From: Capsulimonas sp039928515
Lineage (GTDB): Bacteria > Armatimonadota > Armatimonadia > Armatimonadales > Capsulimonadaceae
Direction: 5' to 3' (one strand)
DNA length: 64,000 bases
Assembly (NCBI RefSeq): GCF_039928515.1
Contig: NZ_JBDSSZ010000112.1
Position numbers and translations under genes: made by a program. The first letter of the stretch is position 1; each line of letters opens with the position of its first letter. Shown piece after piece: positions 1 to 8,115 of the stretch. The notes below the pieces were generated by a model. It saw nothing but the letters and a program-made list of their open reading frames with translations. It did no database searches and was not told where the DNA came from.

Positions 1-198
1 TGTATTGTTGTTTGTGACTGGCAGACGACCACCCTGGCCATCACTCATGAATGGACGCACAACGCCGCTCGCGTGAAGGAGACGCTCGCCACTCGCATCT
101 ACCTGGCACCAGGCCCATGTCCCACCGATCGGGGATGGGTTCTTGCTGATCACACCGCCGTCAGAGTAAAGTGCGGCTATTTCGGCATACTCACTCAT
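1..198 (-). CDS. RNase H-like protein, N-terminal 66 residues (runs off the window)
   Basis: Reading leftward from ATG 198 the frame stays open to base 1. The first residues include 'ALYSDGGVISKNPSPIGG' followed about 35 residues later by 'PVTNNN'. This matches the start of the RNase H fold: a first strand ending in the catalytic Asp (YSDGG), an N-P-x-P-x-G turn, and the T-N-N segment that precedes the helix with the catalytic Glu. The family cleaves RNA in RNA-DNA hybrids, for example removing replication primers. The gene starts 6 bp after the stop of the preceding gene, so it is the last operon member visible here. The remaining catalytic acids lie outside the window, so activity cannot be judged. 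Confidence 0.7.
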   Translation of the reverse strand, partial: MSEYAEIAALYSDGGVISKNPSPIGGTWAWCQVDASGERLLHASGVVRPFMSDGQGGRLPVTNNNT

Positions 199-204
199 AG
201 CGCT

Positions 205-519
205 TCATTCCTGGCTCTCCCACCACGTCACCGTCACCGGATAGGCCGAATGATCGCCTGCGGATACCGGGTAGTAAACCGTTGTATCGCTGGCCTCGTC
301 GTTGATTTCGTGAAAGTATTGATGCTTCACCGGCGCCGACAGCACGGTCGCCCGCTCCTCCTCGTCCATATAATCGAAGCCGCCGATGGGCTTGGCCAGC
401 TCATCACGTAACGCCTCTCGGAAATGGTTCTCGCAGATATGGCCCTGGACGAATGCGCCGATAATGACGGAGTCATCGCTCATGGCGCAGAGCGGTTCGA
501 AGTCTAAAGCAGCGGTCAT
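205..519 (-). CDS. hypothetical acidic protein, 104 aa
   Basis: Small acidic soluble protein with no signal peptide or membrane segment and no motif I recognise. Its ATG overlaps the stop of the upstream gene (ATGA at 516-519), a translational-coupling arrangement used throughout this operon, and its stop lies 6 bp before the RNase H-like gene. The sequence is rich in Asp and Glu and has a central 'DYMDEEERATVL' helix-like segment. Being between an unknown 263-aa protein and an RNase H it may be accessory to DNA metabolism, but that is only positional inference. Confidence 0.7.
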   Translation of the reverse strand: MTAALDFEPLCAMSDDSVIIGAFVQGHICENHFREALRDELAKPIGGFDYMDEEERATVLSAPVKHQYFHEINDEASDTTVYYPVSAGDHSAYPVTVTWWESQE

Positions 520-1307
520 GTCTGATCCTTTCGTACGAGCTGAACTGCGATGGCTGGCTGATCGCCTTCTGGGATGACCTGTGTCCAGTCCCCGACGCGC
601 AGCGGATGCTCTTGCCAGAATTGATGGCGAAACGACTGGCGCATGTCGCTCGCGCGTAGCGCCTCTTCCTGGAGTTCAGGCACGGTATAACTGGACGGGA
701 TGAGCTGTTGGAGCCCTTGCAGCAGAGATCGGAACACATTCATGTCACGGCCACGCGTGTTCCAGATCGCCGTCTCTTCCGGCGTCAGGTCCCCGCAGAT
801 CTTCTCCGCCTCCCAAAGCGTTCGCTGGAGCGACTGCTCCAGTTGCCCTAGGTGGCTCCGGTGGACCGCCGCGTATAGTTCGAGCGCGCGGTCCATCACG
901 CGCGCCTGCGTTCCCGTCAGGCGCAGGGCATATTCCGCCTCGCCGGCAGGTGGGCTCCAAGCGTCTTCCGCCGGCAGGATCCGCGTCACGTCATCACCAA
1001 AGACGGCGAAGGCGCGCAGGTTCAGCCGCAGAGCGTCCCACTCAATGTGACGGCCGTCTCGGTACGGCGCTGAAACTTCGCCCTCGTGAACGTATTTGCT
1101 GATGGGGCCTGTACAACGTGTGGAGCCCATGACGATCCGTAGAACGCCGTCCGAGAAATGCTCGCCTTCGCTACGGACGTCGCCTTCACGTATCGGCAAA
1201 CACAGGAAGTAGTCCGCGATCAACACATCGCCGGGTTCCTGGCTCCATTCGATCATCAGGATTGGCTCATCCTTAGGCAGTCTTGATATCGCGGTCTCGC
1301 TGATCAT
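516..1307 (-). CDS. hypothetical protein, 263 aa
   Basis: An open frame continues upstream to 1451, but ATG 1307 is the better start: it is preceded by a GGAGAAGG ribosome site, and the upstream 48 residues are Arg/Pro/Ser-rich like out-of-frame sequence. The mature sequence begins MISETAISRLPKDEP. The second half is helical with Leu, Gln and Glu heptad-like spacing (residues about 130-215), suggesting a coiled coil. No known domain is recognised. It overlaps the next gene by ATGA at 516-519. Confidence 0.65.
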   Translation of the reverse strand: MISETAISRLPKDEPILMIEWSQEPGDVLIADYFLCLPIREGDVRSEGEHFSDGVLRIVMGSTRCTGPISKYVHEGEVSAPYRDGRHIEWDALRLNLRAFAVFGDDVTRILPAEDAWSPPAGEAEYALRLTGTQARVMDRALELYAAVHRSHLGQLEQSLQRTLWEAEKICGDLTPEETAIWNTRGRDMNVFRSLLQGLQQLIPSSYTVPELQEEALRASDMRQSFRHQFWQEHPLRVGDWTQVIPEGDQPAIAVQLVRKDQT

Positions 1308-1324
1308 CGGCCTTCTCCAGTCCT

Positions 1325-1754
1325 TCAATTCAGATGGTTGCGCCGATCGGGCGCCAAGCTGTCCGGAACAGGAACGAGGGAGTTCAGGAGGGCGATCTGC
1401 GCTTCGAGTTCCGCTTTCTGCTGCGCGCTGATCGCCAGCGAGTTCACACATCCCTCACGGGTCAGCTTGCGGATCGCCAAAATCGCCAGGTGCAGATCCT
1501 CGCTGGATCCGCGCAGTTCCCGCTCCGTCTCCAGAAACGCCCCCACATATTCCTTTCCCTTTTCCAGGTAGATCTCGAAGGCGATGGATCGCGCCTGGAT
1601 CGCCTTGTATTGGCGGTCCTGTGCGGCGTCGGCCGCGTCGCTGGCCACGAGGAAGTCCTCACTGTGCGCCTTTGCTTTGGCGATGTTGCCCAGCGCTTGC
1701 TGGTATTACGAAAGCCCTTCGGCGATCTGTTCTTTGGTAAAAGCTAGGTCCATG
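1325..1754 (-). pseudogene. small helical protein gene with frameshift and ochre stop near its 5' end
   Basis: A good start (ATG 1754 behind AAAGGA) opens a frame that after four codons meets a run of five T on the coding strand (about 1741-1745). Deleting one T restores a frame reading MDLAFTKEQIAEGLS, then an in-frame TAA (about 1708), then 'YQQALGNIAKAKAHSEDF' and on into a clean 107-residue helical protein ending at 1325. The sequence as given therefore carries a +1 frameshift in a homopolymer and a premature stop. Translation could restart at GTG 1648, which has GAGGA about 7 nt upstream, giving 107 residues. Either the gene is decaying or the T-run is a sequencing error; the TAA would still need explaining. 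Confidence 0.55.
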
Positions 1755-1791
1755 TTTCTCGATTCCTTTCGATGCGGCCACGCGGCCGCCG

Positions 1792-2064
1792 TCACCGCTC
1801 ATTCGTCTCGAAAAGTGAAAACTGCGTCGGCTCCTGCAGCTTGCCGATCAAAGTGCCAAAGCAGATCTCGCAGCGGCAAAGATGATGCTGTCGGCGGTAG
1901 GTATGCAGCATCCGGAGGAGCGCGCGGACTTCGTACGACGGTATCCAGGCGTCCGGATCGGCGATCAGCGTCGTCGCCCAGTTGTCGATGCGCGTCCGAT
2001 GCCACGGATTCCAGGCGCGACACTCGCTGAGGACGCGGACCGCCTGTTTCTGCTCGTCGGTCAC
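1792..2064 (-). CDS. hypothetical Cys-containing protein, 90 aa
   Basis: The frame is open further upstream, but GTG 2064 forms a GTGA overlap with the stop of the preceding gene, the same coupling used by its neighbours. The resulting protein begins VTDEQKQAVRVLSEC and ends with a short 'HLCRCEICFGTL' cluster (C-x-C-x2-C) that could bind a metal but lacks a second Cys pair. The tail 'QFSLFE' resembles a sliding-clamp-binding QxxLF-type motif, which would fit an operon of DNA-processing genes; this is a weak inference from one short match. Confidence 0.6.
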   Translation of the reverse strand: MTDEQKQAVRVLSECRAWNPWHRTRIDNWATTLIADPDAWIPSYEVRALLRMLHTYRRQHHLCRCEICFGTLIGKLQEPTQFSLFETNER

Positions 2065-2960
2065 GCCTCCACGCTCCGCAGTTCCAGCGCATACACCCAC
2101 GGGTTGCAGTCCCACAGAACTTCGGGATGCTTCGCGTGATCCATATCCCACCAGCGCTGAAAGGGACACCACGCAGTGCGATGGCCTTTGCCGCTGGGAT
2201 CAAACGGAACGCGATAGATCGTGCCGAACGGGTCGTTCGGATCCTGAACTTCAGCAGTGACGCCTTCGGCGAGACAGTCGCTCACACTTGTCTCGATCTG
2301 TTGGAGCGGCTGTACGTCAATCGAGACGATCTCCAGAAGGAGGCGAGACGCCGCGCGGGGCATACTGGAGAACTTTTTGCGAAACTCTGCCTGGTAAGCT
2401 TTTCGCACAACATTGCCCTTGAAAGGCTGGATTTTCTCCTGCGTATCAACGTCGGCGAAACTGAGGTCGAACGCCTCAACCCACTCACCTGTCCGCTTTC
2501 TTCTGTGGCCTCTGTTAGACCAGCCCGTTGTCATGTGTTCGAACTCTGCGAAATCCAATTTAGGATCATCAAAGCCTGTTGCTTGATAGCGGAGCCCATA
2601 CCAAACCTTCGAGCAATCTCGTGTCAGAACATCGTAGTTCGGGCTCGACCAGTTGAGGACAGGGCGGGCAAAGTATTCGCCGCACTCGCTGATCCACAAC
2701 GTCTCGCGTACCCACAGGCGATCACCGGACTGGCCATAAGGACACATCTCGATCACGTTCTTGCGCCCGAGGTGCTGCTGGATCCATGGCCGCTCAGGGT
2801 CCGTGAAAGCCATCACGCTTCCCTCATCGGAGGGAAGCGATCGGCTAAGCTTGGGCTGCGGATCCAGCGGAAAGCGCATCTGCGTCCGGCCGTTCAGGAA
2901 GGAGCGGACATTGCGATAATTGAGCGGGAGCGCTCTCTCTTTGATCGCGGCTATCATCAT
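2061..2960 (-). CDS. ASCH-like phage protein of the 'FLNGRxTQ...R' family, 299 aa
   Basis: ATG 2960 overlaps the upstream stop (ATGA). The sequence has the layout of a widespread phage family: an N-terminal K-E-R-x-L-P-L and 'FLNGRTQMRFPLDPQPK' stretch (family form: L-x-G-x-K-T-Q-T-R-R-x2-K-P-Q-P), then 'CPYGQSGDRLWVRETLW', then 'SMPRAASRLLLEIVSI', and a C-terminal 'NPWVYALEL'. Relatives adopt a PUA/ASCH-like fold thought to bind RNA or modified nucleotides, but their role in phage is unknown. In this copy the usual T-Q-T-R-R run is degenerate (TQMRF). Confidence 0.75.
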   Translation of the reverse strand: MMIAAIKERALPLNYRNVRSFLNGRTQMRFPLDPQPKLSRSLPSDEGSVMAFTDPERPWIQQHLGRKNVIEMCPYGQSGDRLWVRETLWISECGEYFARPVLNWSSPNYDVLTRDCSKVWYGLRYQATGFDDPKLDFAEFEHMTTGWSNRGHRRKRTGEWVEAFDLSFADVDTQEKIQPFKGNVVRKAYQAEFRKKFSSMPRAASRLLLEIVSIDVQPLQQIETSVSDCLAEGVTAEVQDPNDPFGTIYRVPFDPSGKGHRTAWCPFQRWWDMDHAKHPEVLWDCNPWVYALELRSVEA

Positions 2961-3448
2961 GGCTTTAGCCCTCGCGCATCGCCGTTGCGCCGCATATGGA
3001 TTTCCGCCGCCTCCAGGGCCAGCGTCAACCATTGCCGTTCGTTTTCGCTCCCGATCACGCCGCGGCTCTCCTCCGCAAGATACCAATCGAATCCGCCCTG
3101 CTGGTTACAGCGGTATTCAATCGTGTGATATCGGCTGAGATATTCGCGGACGAGGCCCGGGCGGATCTTGTCCCCGGCCTCGAAGTGCGGCATCTGCGGC
3201 GCCAGCGCGGCGACCGCGTCCACAAAGCGGAGCGCTTCCTCCTCCAGGAACTCCTGGTGCATCTGGTCCGGCAGACCGGCAAAATATGCGGCGTATTGGT
3301 AGAAGTCAAGCGCCCGCTCCGGCCGCAACCCCATGAGTTTCGGGATGGTCTCGAACACGAATGTCTCGCGCCCGTCCCACGGGAAGACTTGTGGGTCTTT
3401 GTCCTGAAGGACGCCGTCCGCAGCGCGCGCTAATCGTTTGGTTTTCAT
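2957..3448 (-). CDS. hypothetical protein, 163 aa
   Basis: ATG 3448 makes an ATGA overlap with the DUF488 gene, so the 16 upstream codons that are also open are not used. Begins MKTKRLARAADGVLQ. The protein is soluble, mostly helical, and I recognise no motif. Its stop overlaps the next gene (ATGA at 2957-2960). A run of six coupled genes here suggests they are translated as one block. Confidence 0.65.
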   Translation of the reverse strand: MKTKRLARAADGVLQDKDPQVFPWDGRETFVFETIPKLMGLRPERALDFYQYAAYFAGLPDQMHQEFLEEEALRFVDAVAALAPQMPHFEAGDKIRPGLVREYLSRYHTIEYRCNQQGGFDWYLAEESRGVIGSENERQWLTLALEAAEIHMRRNGDARGLKP

Positions 3449-3942
3449 GAGATCTCTTCTCCAGAGCTGGCTTTCATCTTCTGCATGTCCTGCCATTTCT
3501 CCAGCCAGTAAATGCCGACGGATTTCGGCGCGCCGCCCGTCTCATCCCAATCTAGCTCCCGGCATTCAACCCGATGCCGCTCCCAAAGTAGCTGCACGAC
3601 GCTCAGCCGGTGACACGTGGTCAATTGCCGGCAACTGCACATCAGGATCACCGGACAGGAGTTCTCAAGCACGTACGCCGCGCCGGCGTCGAAGTCCGCA
3701 ATCTCGATGGGGCGCGGGCCGTCCGCGCCGGCCGGCTCCCGGTAACGCGTGTTGCCGAGCTGGGCGCAGCGCGCGTAGTGATCGCCGAGCAGCTCCCGCA
3801 GAGCGCCCTCCCGCCACTGCGGATGCGCCGATGTCGCCCGCAGGCGGATGTCGACGATGGTCGCGTCCAGCTGCTCGGCAACGCGGAGCAGCTCTGCCGG
3901 CTTCCGCCCCTCGTAGCCCATCGTGTAGATCTGCGTCGTCAT
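3445..3942 (-). CDS. DUF488 family protein, 165 aa
   Basis: The N-terminus 'IYTMGYEGRKPAELL' and the following 'ATIVDIRLRATSAHPQW' match the DUF488 pattern (I-Y-T-I-G-Y-x-x-R, then V-D-V-R). Further on, 'VILMCSCRQLTTCHRLSV' corresponds to the family's L-x-C-x5-C-H-R motif. DUF488 proteins are uncharacterised and common in phages and bacteria; the Cys and His-Arg residues look like an active or metal site. Length is typical for the family. It starts 5 bp after the previous stop and overlaps the next gene by ATGA. Confidence 0.85.
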   Translation of the reverse strand: MTTQIYTMGYEGRKPAELLRVAEQLDATIVDIRLRATSAHPQWREGALRELLGDHYARCAQLGNTRYREPAGADGPRPIEIADFDAGAAYVLENSCPVILMCSCRQLTTCHRLSVVQLLWERHRVECRELDWDETGGAPKSVGIYWLEKWQDMQKMKASSGEEIS

Positions 3943-3947
3943 GCGCC

Positions 3948-4343
3948 CTATCCCCCACCCGGCCGGCTGTCGATCAGCGCCGACGCCTCGCTCACCGTCA
4001 TTCCGGCCGCCATCATCGGAGTCGCGTAGCCATAGCGCGCCAGGTACATCTGCTGCTCCGTCGTCGCCAAATCCGCCGAGGTCTTACGCGGCTTTGTGAG
4101 GTAAACCGCGTGCGGCGCCGCCATCGTGATCGACGGGCGCGGAACATGCGGCGTGGCGTTCACCCGGTGCTGACACCGCCGGCAGACAGACGCGCGGTCG
4201 ACAAAACTGAGCTCCGTTTTGAATGTCCCAGCGCTCGCCTTCGTCGCGCACAGCGGCTTCCCGTCCTCGTCCGCCACATGCCAGGAGCTTCCGAGTTTGC
4301 CCCGAAAATAGCGCCGCCCAACGTCTTTATGTTCGTCCGCCAA
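3948..4343 (-). CDS. zinc-ribbon-like protein with EASxLID tail, 131 aa
   Basis: The frame is open to ATG 4370, but AGGAGG lies 6 nt before TTG 4343, so TTG is the likely start. Central 'CATK' and 'CRRCQHR' spaced by about 25 residues could form a metal site. The C-terminus 'TTEQQMYLARYGYATP' then 'MTVSEASALID' matches a small motif often found at the end of phage DNA-binding and recombination proteins (A-T-x-x-Q-x-x-x-L ... L-T-x-x-E-A-S-x-L-I). Function unknown. Confidence 0.65.
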   Translation of the reverse strand: MADEHKDVGRRYFRGKLGSSWHVADEDGKPLCATKASAGTFKTELSFVDRASVCRRCQHRVNATPHVPRPSITMAAPHAVYLTKPRKTSADLATTEQQMYLARYGYATPMMAAGMTVSEASALIDSRPGGG

Positions 4344-4407
4344 TAACAGCCTCCTGACTCTGAACGCCATTCACGCCGGCGCTCCACCAAAAACTGCCTC
4401 CGTCGCC

Positions 4408-4433
4408 GCGCTCCCCATCGACAGGGGGAGCGC
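4408..4433. other. 9-bp perfect hairpin in the 159-bp gap before the zinc-ribbon gene
   Basis: Arms 4408-4416 and 4425-4433 (GCGCTCCCC and its complement) with an 8-nt loop. It sits in the untranslated gap 4344-4502, one of the few non-coding gaps in this operon. No T-run follows on either strand, so it is more likely an RNA-stabilising or attenuating element than a classical terminator. Confidence 0.4.
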
Positions 4434-4502
4434 CCCCGCCCGGCGCGCCTCACCCCGTTTCCTGGGTTTCATACAGCATGGTACAGAATGCGCACTGCTG
4501 TT

Positions 4503-5732
4503 TCAGGCGGTTGTCAGCGCGGTTTGCGGAAGGTCTCCGCCGAGCGCCGCCGGCATCCCGTTCCATTCGCGCCCGCCGATCAGCCTCCCCGCCTCGTGCT
4601 TTCCAGTGCGATACATCTGCATCCCGACGTGACCGTCGATCACTTCGAACGCTCCCGTGAGCGGACCGTCAATCGAATAGAATTTGCCGTGATAGTCCAC
4701 GACGCCGACGGGGACCTTGTACTCCCTACTCGCGAACTCTCGGAGGTAGCTCTCGCTGTACTGACGCAGGAGCGCGGCTGGCCATGGCTTGTAGTAGGTC
4801 TCGTACTCGCTCTCCGGCATCTCGCTGATCGGCTTCCACTCACCATTTTGTTTATGGAAGAAGGACGCGCCGGCGGCTTCGCACTGGTCGCGAATGCCAG
4901 CGAACCAGTGCGGGTGGCTGACGCGCGCGTTTGGGCCGCTTTCGCCGCCCGTGATGAACCAATCCGCATTACTGACCACCTCATACTCGTCCGGTGTCAC
5001 TCCCAGCAGCTTTCCGTTGGTGACCACGACGCTGAGTGCGCCATACGGATTACGCTGAGCGCGGTAGACTCCAGCTGGCGCGTACGCCGCGTTGAATGGG
5101 ATATCGCTGCGCACACCCACTGGCAGGCGGATCCAGTCGCCGAACCCCAAATCGACCGGCCCAAGCAGCGGCTCCATGCTCACGCCGCGCACGGCTGCGG
5201 GAACAGCGAGAAGATGGAGCATGCGCAGATCGTAATATTTCTGGTTCTCCGCTGTCGTCATCGCCGCCACATTCGGCGGCCACGCGTCCGCCCAGTGCGC
5301 CGGAGCCATGCGCGTCATGTTCTCCGGCCGCTTGGTCAGAAGCAGGTACATCAGGTTCGGTGTCTGCTCCACGATCTGGAAGAAGCGGCCACGCTCGGAG
5401 TCCAGCGTCTGTCCGGTCTCTGGGTCGGCGTAGTCGTTGTCTTCGAACAGATCCGACATCGACGCCACGAAGATGTTCTTGATATAGCCCTTGGCGCGCA
5501 TCGCTTTGTCCCATCGTTGAAGATGGTTCCAGTGTTTGTCGGGGAAGAACTTGCGCGGTTCATTCCGGCCCCAAGCCGTGCCGAAACGCGCCCCGAGCTC
5601 ACGAGCATAACAGTGGGCGCACGCCGGACTAACCTCAACACACCCATGCCATGGGTTGAAGGTCGCGCCCTTAAGAACCGTCCCATCATGCTGATGGCGC
5701 GCCGTCCATCCGATTTCCGTGATCTCACCCAT
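4503..5732 (-). CDS. Gp37/Gp68 family protein (DUF5131), 409 aa
   Basis: The start 'TEIGWTARHQHDG' and the cluster 'GCVEVSPACAHCYAREL' (C-x7-C-x2-C) match the mycobacteriophage Gp37/Gp68 family, whose three-cysteine cluster resembles a radical-SAM iron-sulfur site. Also present are 'IFVASMSDLFE', 'LLLTKRPENM', 'GVSMEPLLGPVD' and 'WFITGGESGPNARVSHP', all conserved positions in this family. The molecular reaction is not established. At 409 aa it is longer than the usual 250-350; the extra sequence is at the C-terminus (residues about 300-409) and in a loop near residue 215. Starts at ATG 5732. Confidence 0.85.
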   Translation of the reverse strand: MGEITEIGWTARHQHDGTVLKGATFNPWHGCVEVSPACAHCYARELGARFGTAWGRNEPRKFFPDKHWNHLQRWDKAMRAKGYIKNIFVASMSDLFEDNDYADPETGQTLDSERGRFFQIVEQTPNLMYLLLTKRPENMTRMAPAHWADAWPPNVAAMTTAENQKYYDLRMLHLLAVPAAVRGVSMEPLLGPVDLGFGDWIRLPVGVRSDIPFNAAYAPAGVYRAQRNPYGALSVVVTNGKLLGVTPDEYEVVSNADWFITGGESGPNARVSHPHWFAGIRDQCEAAGASFFHKQNGEWKPISEMPESEYETYYKPWPAALLRQYSESYLREFASREYKVPVGVVDYHGKFYSIDGPLTGAFEVIDGHVGMQMYRTGKHEAGRLIGGREWNGMPAALGGDLPQTALTTA

Positions 5733-5757
5733 AAACGATTTCCTTTTCCTTAGCCGG

Positions 5758-6126
5758 CTAGCTCGCCGCCGGTGTCTTCTTCATTTGCGGATCCGCCAGT
5801 TCGCGGTACGCCCAGAGCAGCTTCTCCGCGTTGACGCAGTTCAGAACGATAATCTTTCCGTCCAGCGACTTCGGGTCATAGTCGCTGCGAATGTAGGCGT
5901 CGACCGTGCGGGCCCAGAGACGCAGGAGCTGCCGCGTCCACGCCGCCGGCGTCACGGTTCCGGAAACGACCGCGCCTTTCGCGCCAGGCGTCTTTCCGAT
6001 CGTGCAGGCCGGCTGATGCTTGAAATCGATCCATGGCCAGAGCAGCAGGTGTTCGTCGCGCGTGCGAGACAGGTAGCGCTCGGTCCAGTTGACGATTTCT
6101 TCGGAAGGTGACGATTGGCGCTTCAC
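5758..6126 (-). CDS. hypothetical protein, 122 aa
   Basis: Soluble protein beginning MKRQSSPSEEIVNW; no recognised domain. ATG 6126 overlaps the VRR-NUC gene stop (ATGA at 6123-6126), so it is co-translated with that nuclease and may act with it. The C-terminus after 'VLNCVNAEKLLWAYR' is helical. Confidence that it is a gene rests on coupling and the absence of a competing frame. Confidence 0.65.
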   Translation of the reverse strand: MKRQSSPSEEIVNWTERYLSRTRDEHLLLWPWIDFKHQPACTIGKTPGAKGAVVSGTVTPAAWTRQLLRLWARTVDAYIRSDYDPKSLDGKIIVLNCVNAEKLLWAYRELADPQMKKTPAAS

Positions 6127-6620
6127 CGCGTTTCCTCCGCATCCTCACTCCTCACCCCGAAAGTAGTATCGGCCATGAGGACGAAGGCCAGGGCTTGGCC
6201 CGACGTCTTCGCAATCACAATAGCGCTGGCCTTGTTCAAAGTTTTCTGAGCATCGCTCACCGGCGTCTTCTTGCCCTTCATTTCCAGTCCGAGCCACGCG
6301 CCGACAGGCCAGGTGGGATTGCGGACCAGCAGATCCGGAATTCCCGGCGTCTGCCCCGTGTCGCCGGTCCAGCGGATCATCTCGTGGCATTCCGGGCATT
6401 CCATCAGCCTGTACCGAACCGAAGTCTGCAAGATCGTATAGCCGCGCGCCGTCAGATCCGCGATCGTGTCGGACTGGACATCTTCCTCTCGGTGGCGCTC
6501 GGCGTCCGTGGGATCGTCCAGAAGCCGCGCATCAACTTTTGCGATGAGAGCGTCACGGACGGCCTGTGCGTTCTGCGCGCCGTACGCCATTACGTCAATG
6601 TCTTTGCGACGACCTCTCAT
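6123..6620 (-). CDS. VRR-NUC domain nuclease, 165 aa
   Basis: ATG 6620 forms an ATGA overlap with the gene before it. The C-terminal half has 'TPGIPDLLVRNPTWPVG' followed by 'WLGLEMKGKKTPVSDAQ', the core of the VRR-NUC nuclease fold (P-D ... E-x-K catalytic triad, then Q). An N-terminal region has 'MECPECHEMIRWTGD', a C-x2-C that may be half of a zinc site. VRR-NUC proteins cut branched or flapped DNA and are usual in phage replication modules. At 165 aa it is longer than the minimal phage type of about 90 aa. Confidence 0.8.
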   Translation of the reverse strand: MRGRRKDIDVMAYGAQNAQAVRDALIAKVDARLLDDPTDAERHREEDVQSDTIADLTARGYTILQTSVRYRLMECPECHEMIRWTGDTGQTPGIPDLLVRNPTWPVGAWLGLEMKGKKTPVSDAQKTLNKASAIVIAKTSGQALAFVLMADTTFGVRSEDAEETR

Positions 6621-6955
6621 TTGCCGCCTCCGGACGTCGCCCTCGTCACAACCCGCACGATGTTCTGCTTGGCGGCTAGATAGAAGCAGAGCGCCTCCCC
6701 GTCCGGGCACTCTACGTGCTTGATCCCCGACGGCCAGGCGGCGATGCGGTACCCCGGTTTGATCTCGAAGATGGTCGCCTCGTAGGTAAAGCCGTCGCGC
6801 GGCGTCACCTCAAGGGTTGCGATCGGGCCACCCTTCTTGTGGTAGGCGGGCCAGTTCTTGATCCAGCCTTCCACGATCTCGCCGACGGGCTTGGGCGCCG
6901 GCGGCGGCATGGGCGGCATCTCGGGAAGCGGCGCGAATAGGTCCAGCTGGCTCAT
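6617..6955 (-). CDS. hypothetical protein, 112 aa
   Basis: Begins MSQLDLFAPLPEMPP. 'QLDLF' at residues 3-7 is a textbook sliding-clamp (DnaN) binding motif at the very N-terminus, followed by a Pro-rich linker. The rest is a small mixed alpha-beta domain without recognised motifs. Both ends overlap neighbours by ATGA (6617-6620 and 6952-6955). A clamp-binding adaptor next to a Dam-like methylase and a VRR nuclease would make sense, but only the motif is seen. Confidence 0.7.
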   Translation of the reverse strand: MSQLDLFAPLPEMPPMPPPAPKPVGEIVEGWIKNWPAYHKKGGPIATLEVTPRDGFTYEATIFEIKPGYRIAAWPSGIKHVECPDGEALCFYLAAKQNIVRVVTRATSGGGK

Positions 6956-8115
6956 TTGTGGTCCTCCAGGTCGAACGCGATCTGGTAGTGGCGCGGAGCT
7001 GGCCTCAAGCAGTGCGGACTGAACCAGATTCGCTCGAGGCCCGATCGTTCGCGGCCCGGCGCACCCGTTCGGTTAGCATATCCGCCGTGCGCCTTCCAGG
7101 GCATGCACTCCCAATCGCTCGGCATGTCGTGTTCGCCGTCGTATCCGCAGAGCGCGATGCGGAGCATCGCGCTCTGCCCATGGGCGATCGCCCACTCTCG
7201 CACCTTGACGCTCAGATCTTCACTATCTTCGTTGTAGATGCCGGGGTCGCGCCCCGTCGAAAACGCGTAGGGTGGATCCAGGAACACACCCGTTAATCCG
7301 TTCTCCGTTGTCACGGACGGAGTGACGACGCGCGACCAATCTCCGCAGCAGACACGAACTTTCCGCAGGCGTTGCGAGAGAGCGCCGAGGTAGGCCTCCA
7401 GGTCATCACCGCGACTGGCCAGCAACCCATGCATATCGTCGGCGAGGTAAGGACGGCGGCGCTGAACCCCGCCGGGCGTAGTGAGATGTGGACGCTGCTT
7501 GATCACGCCAGCCTTGGCAGTCAGGTGTGGCTTTGATCGATTGACACCGCGTCCACCGTTCCAGAGGGATGGTTTGCGCCTCGTGACACCGCGTCCGCCC
7601 GTATCCAAGTAGGGCTTACGGTTGTAAATTCCGCGCTCTCCAGCGAGATGTGGGCGCTTGTAGTACACCCCGTCCGCAGCATCAACATCTTGCTTGAGTG
7701 GTCCTTTGCCGCTGCACCAGTCGCCGCCGATCCACAAGCAAATGCCCCACACCCACCAGCCCGCCACCTTCACATCATAGAAGTCAGGATCACGGACAGT
7801 AAGAGCAATCCGCTCCGCGCCTTGATTGACCAGCCAGAGATGCCGCGCGTGCAGATCGGCTTCGTTGACGGGATTGCGGGCGTATGATGCAACGCCGTCC
7901 GGATCCGCCTGTAGAGCGCGCCAGAGGTTGGCCAGGTAGCAGTCCTTATCGTTCACCGTCTCTGTCCGCAACTTTTCGTGCGGCCGCCCAAGTAGCACCG
8001 CGCCGGAACCGAAGAAGGGTTCGACGTAATTCGGGACATCGCCAAAGCGCGCCCATACCTCAGAGGCAACACGGCTTTTTCCACCAAACCAGGGGAACGG
8101 GGCTTTGAGTGTCAA
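6952..8115 (-). CDS. dam: DNA adenine methyltransferase, D12/Dam class, 387 aa
   Basis: Transfers a methyl group from SAM to adenine N6. Seen: 'PFPWFGGKSR' (residues 6-15) and 'YVEPFFGSGAVLLGR' (SAM site), and the catalytic 'FLDPPYA' (about 278-284). The start is taken as TTG 8115 because it overlaps the upstream stop (TTGA) and has AGGGG 7 nt before it; the ATG at 8154 would place 13 non-conserved residues in front. Between the two catalytic halves sits an insert with six tandem 13-14 residue repeats (listed separately). Target sequence cannot be read from the protein. Confidence 0.9.
   Translation of the reverse strand: MTLKAPFPWFGGKSRVASEVWARFGDVPNYVEPFFGSGAVLLGRPHEKLRTETVNDKDCYLANLWRALQADPDGVASYARNPVNEADLHARHLWLVNQGAERIALTVRDPDFYDVKVAGWWVWGICLWIGGDWCSGKGPLKQDVDAADGVYYKRPHLAGERGIYNRKPYLDTGGRGVTRRKPSLWNGGRGVNRSKPHLTAKAGVIKQRPHLTTPGGVQRRRPYLADDMHGLLASRGDDLEAYLGALSQRLRKVRVCCGDWSRVVTPSVTTENGLTGVFLDPPYAFSTGRDPGIYNEDSEDLSVKVREWAIAHGQSAMLRIALCGYDGEHDMPSDWECMPWKAHGGYANRTGAPGRERSGLERIWFSPHCLRPAPRHYQIAFDLEDHK
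7432..7662 (-). repeat. six tandem KPHL-type repeats inside the adenine methylase
   Basis: Residues about 152-228 of the methylase consist of six units of 13-14 residues with pattern [KR]-P-[HYS]-L-x2-[GA]-x-[GR]-G-[VI]-x-[RK]: 'RPHLAGERGIYN', 'KPYLDTGGRGVTR', 'KPSLWNGGRGVNR', 'KPHLTAKAGVIK', 'RPHLTTPGGVQR', 'RPYLADDMHG'. The copies differ enough at the DNA level to be old. Similar PHL repeats occur in other phage D12 methylases, where copy number varies; a role in target recognition or oligomerisation is possible but unproven. Confidence 0.8.

Noticed and set aside
4488..5753. 421-codon open frame on the plus strand
   Set aside because: Antisense to the Gp37/Gp68 gene, which carries the family cysteine motif.
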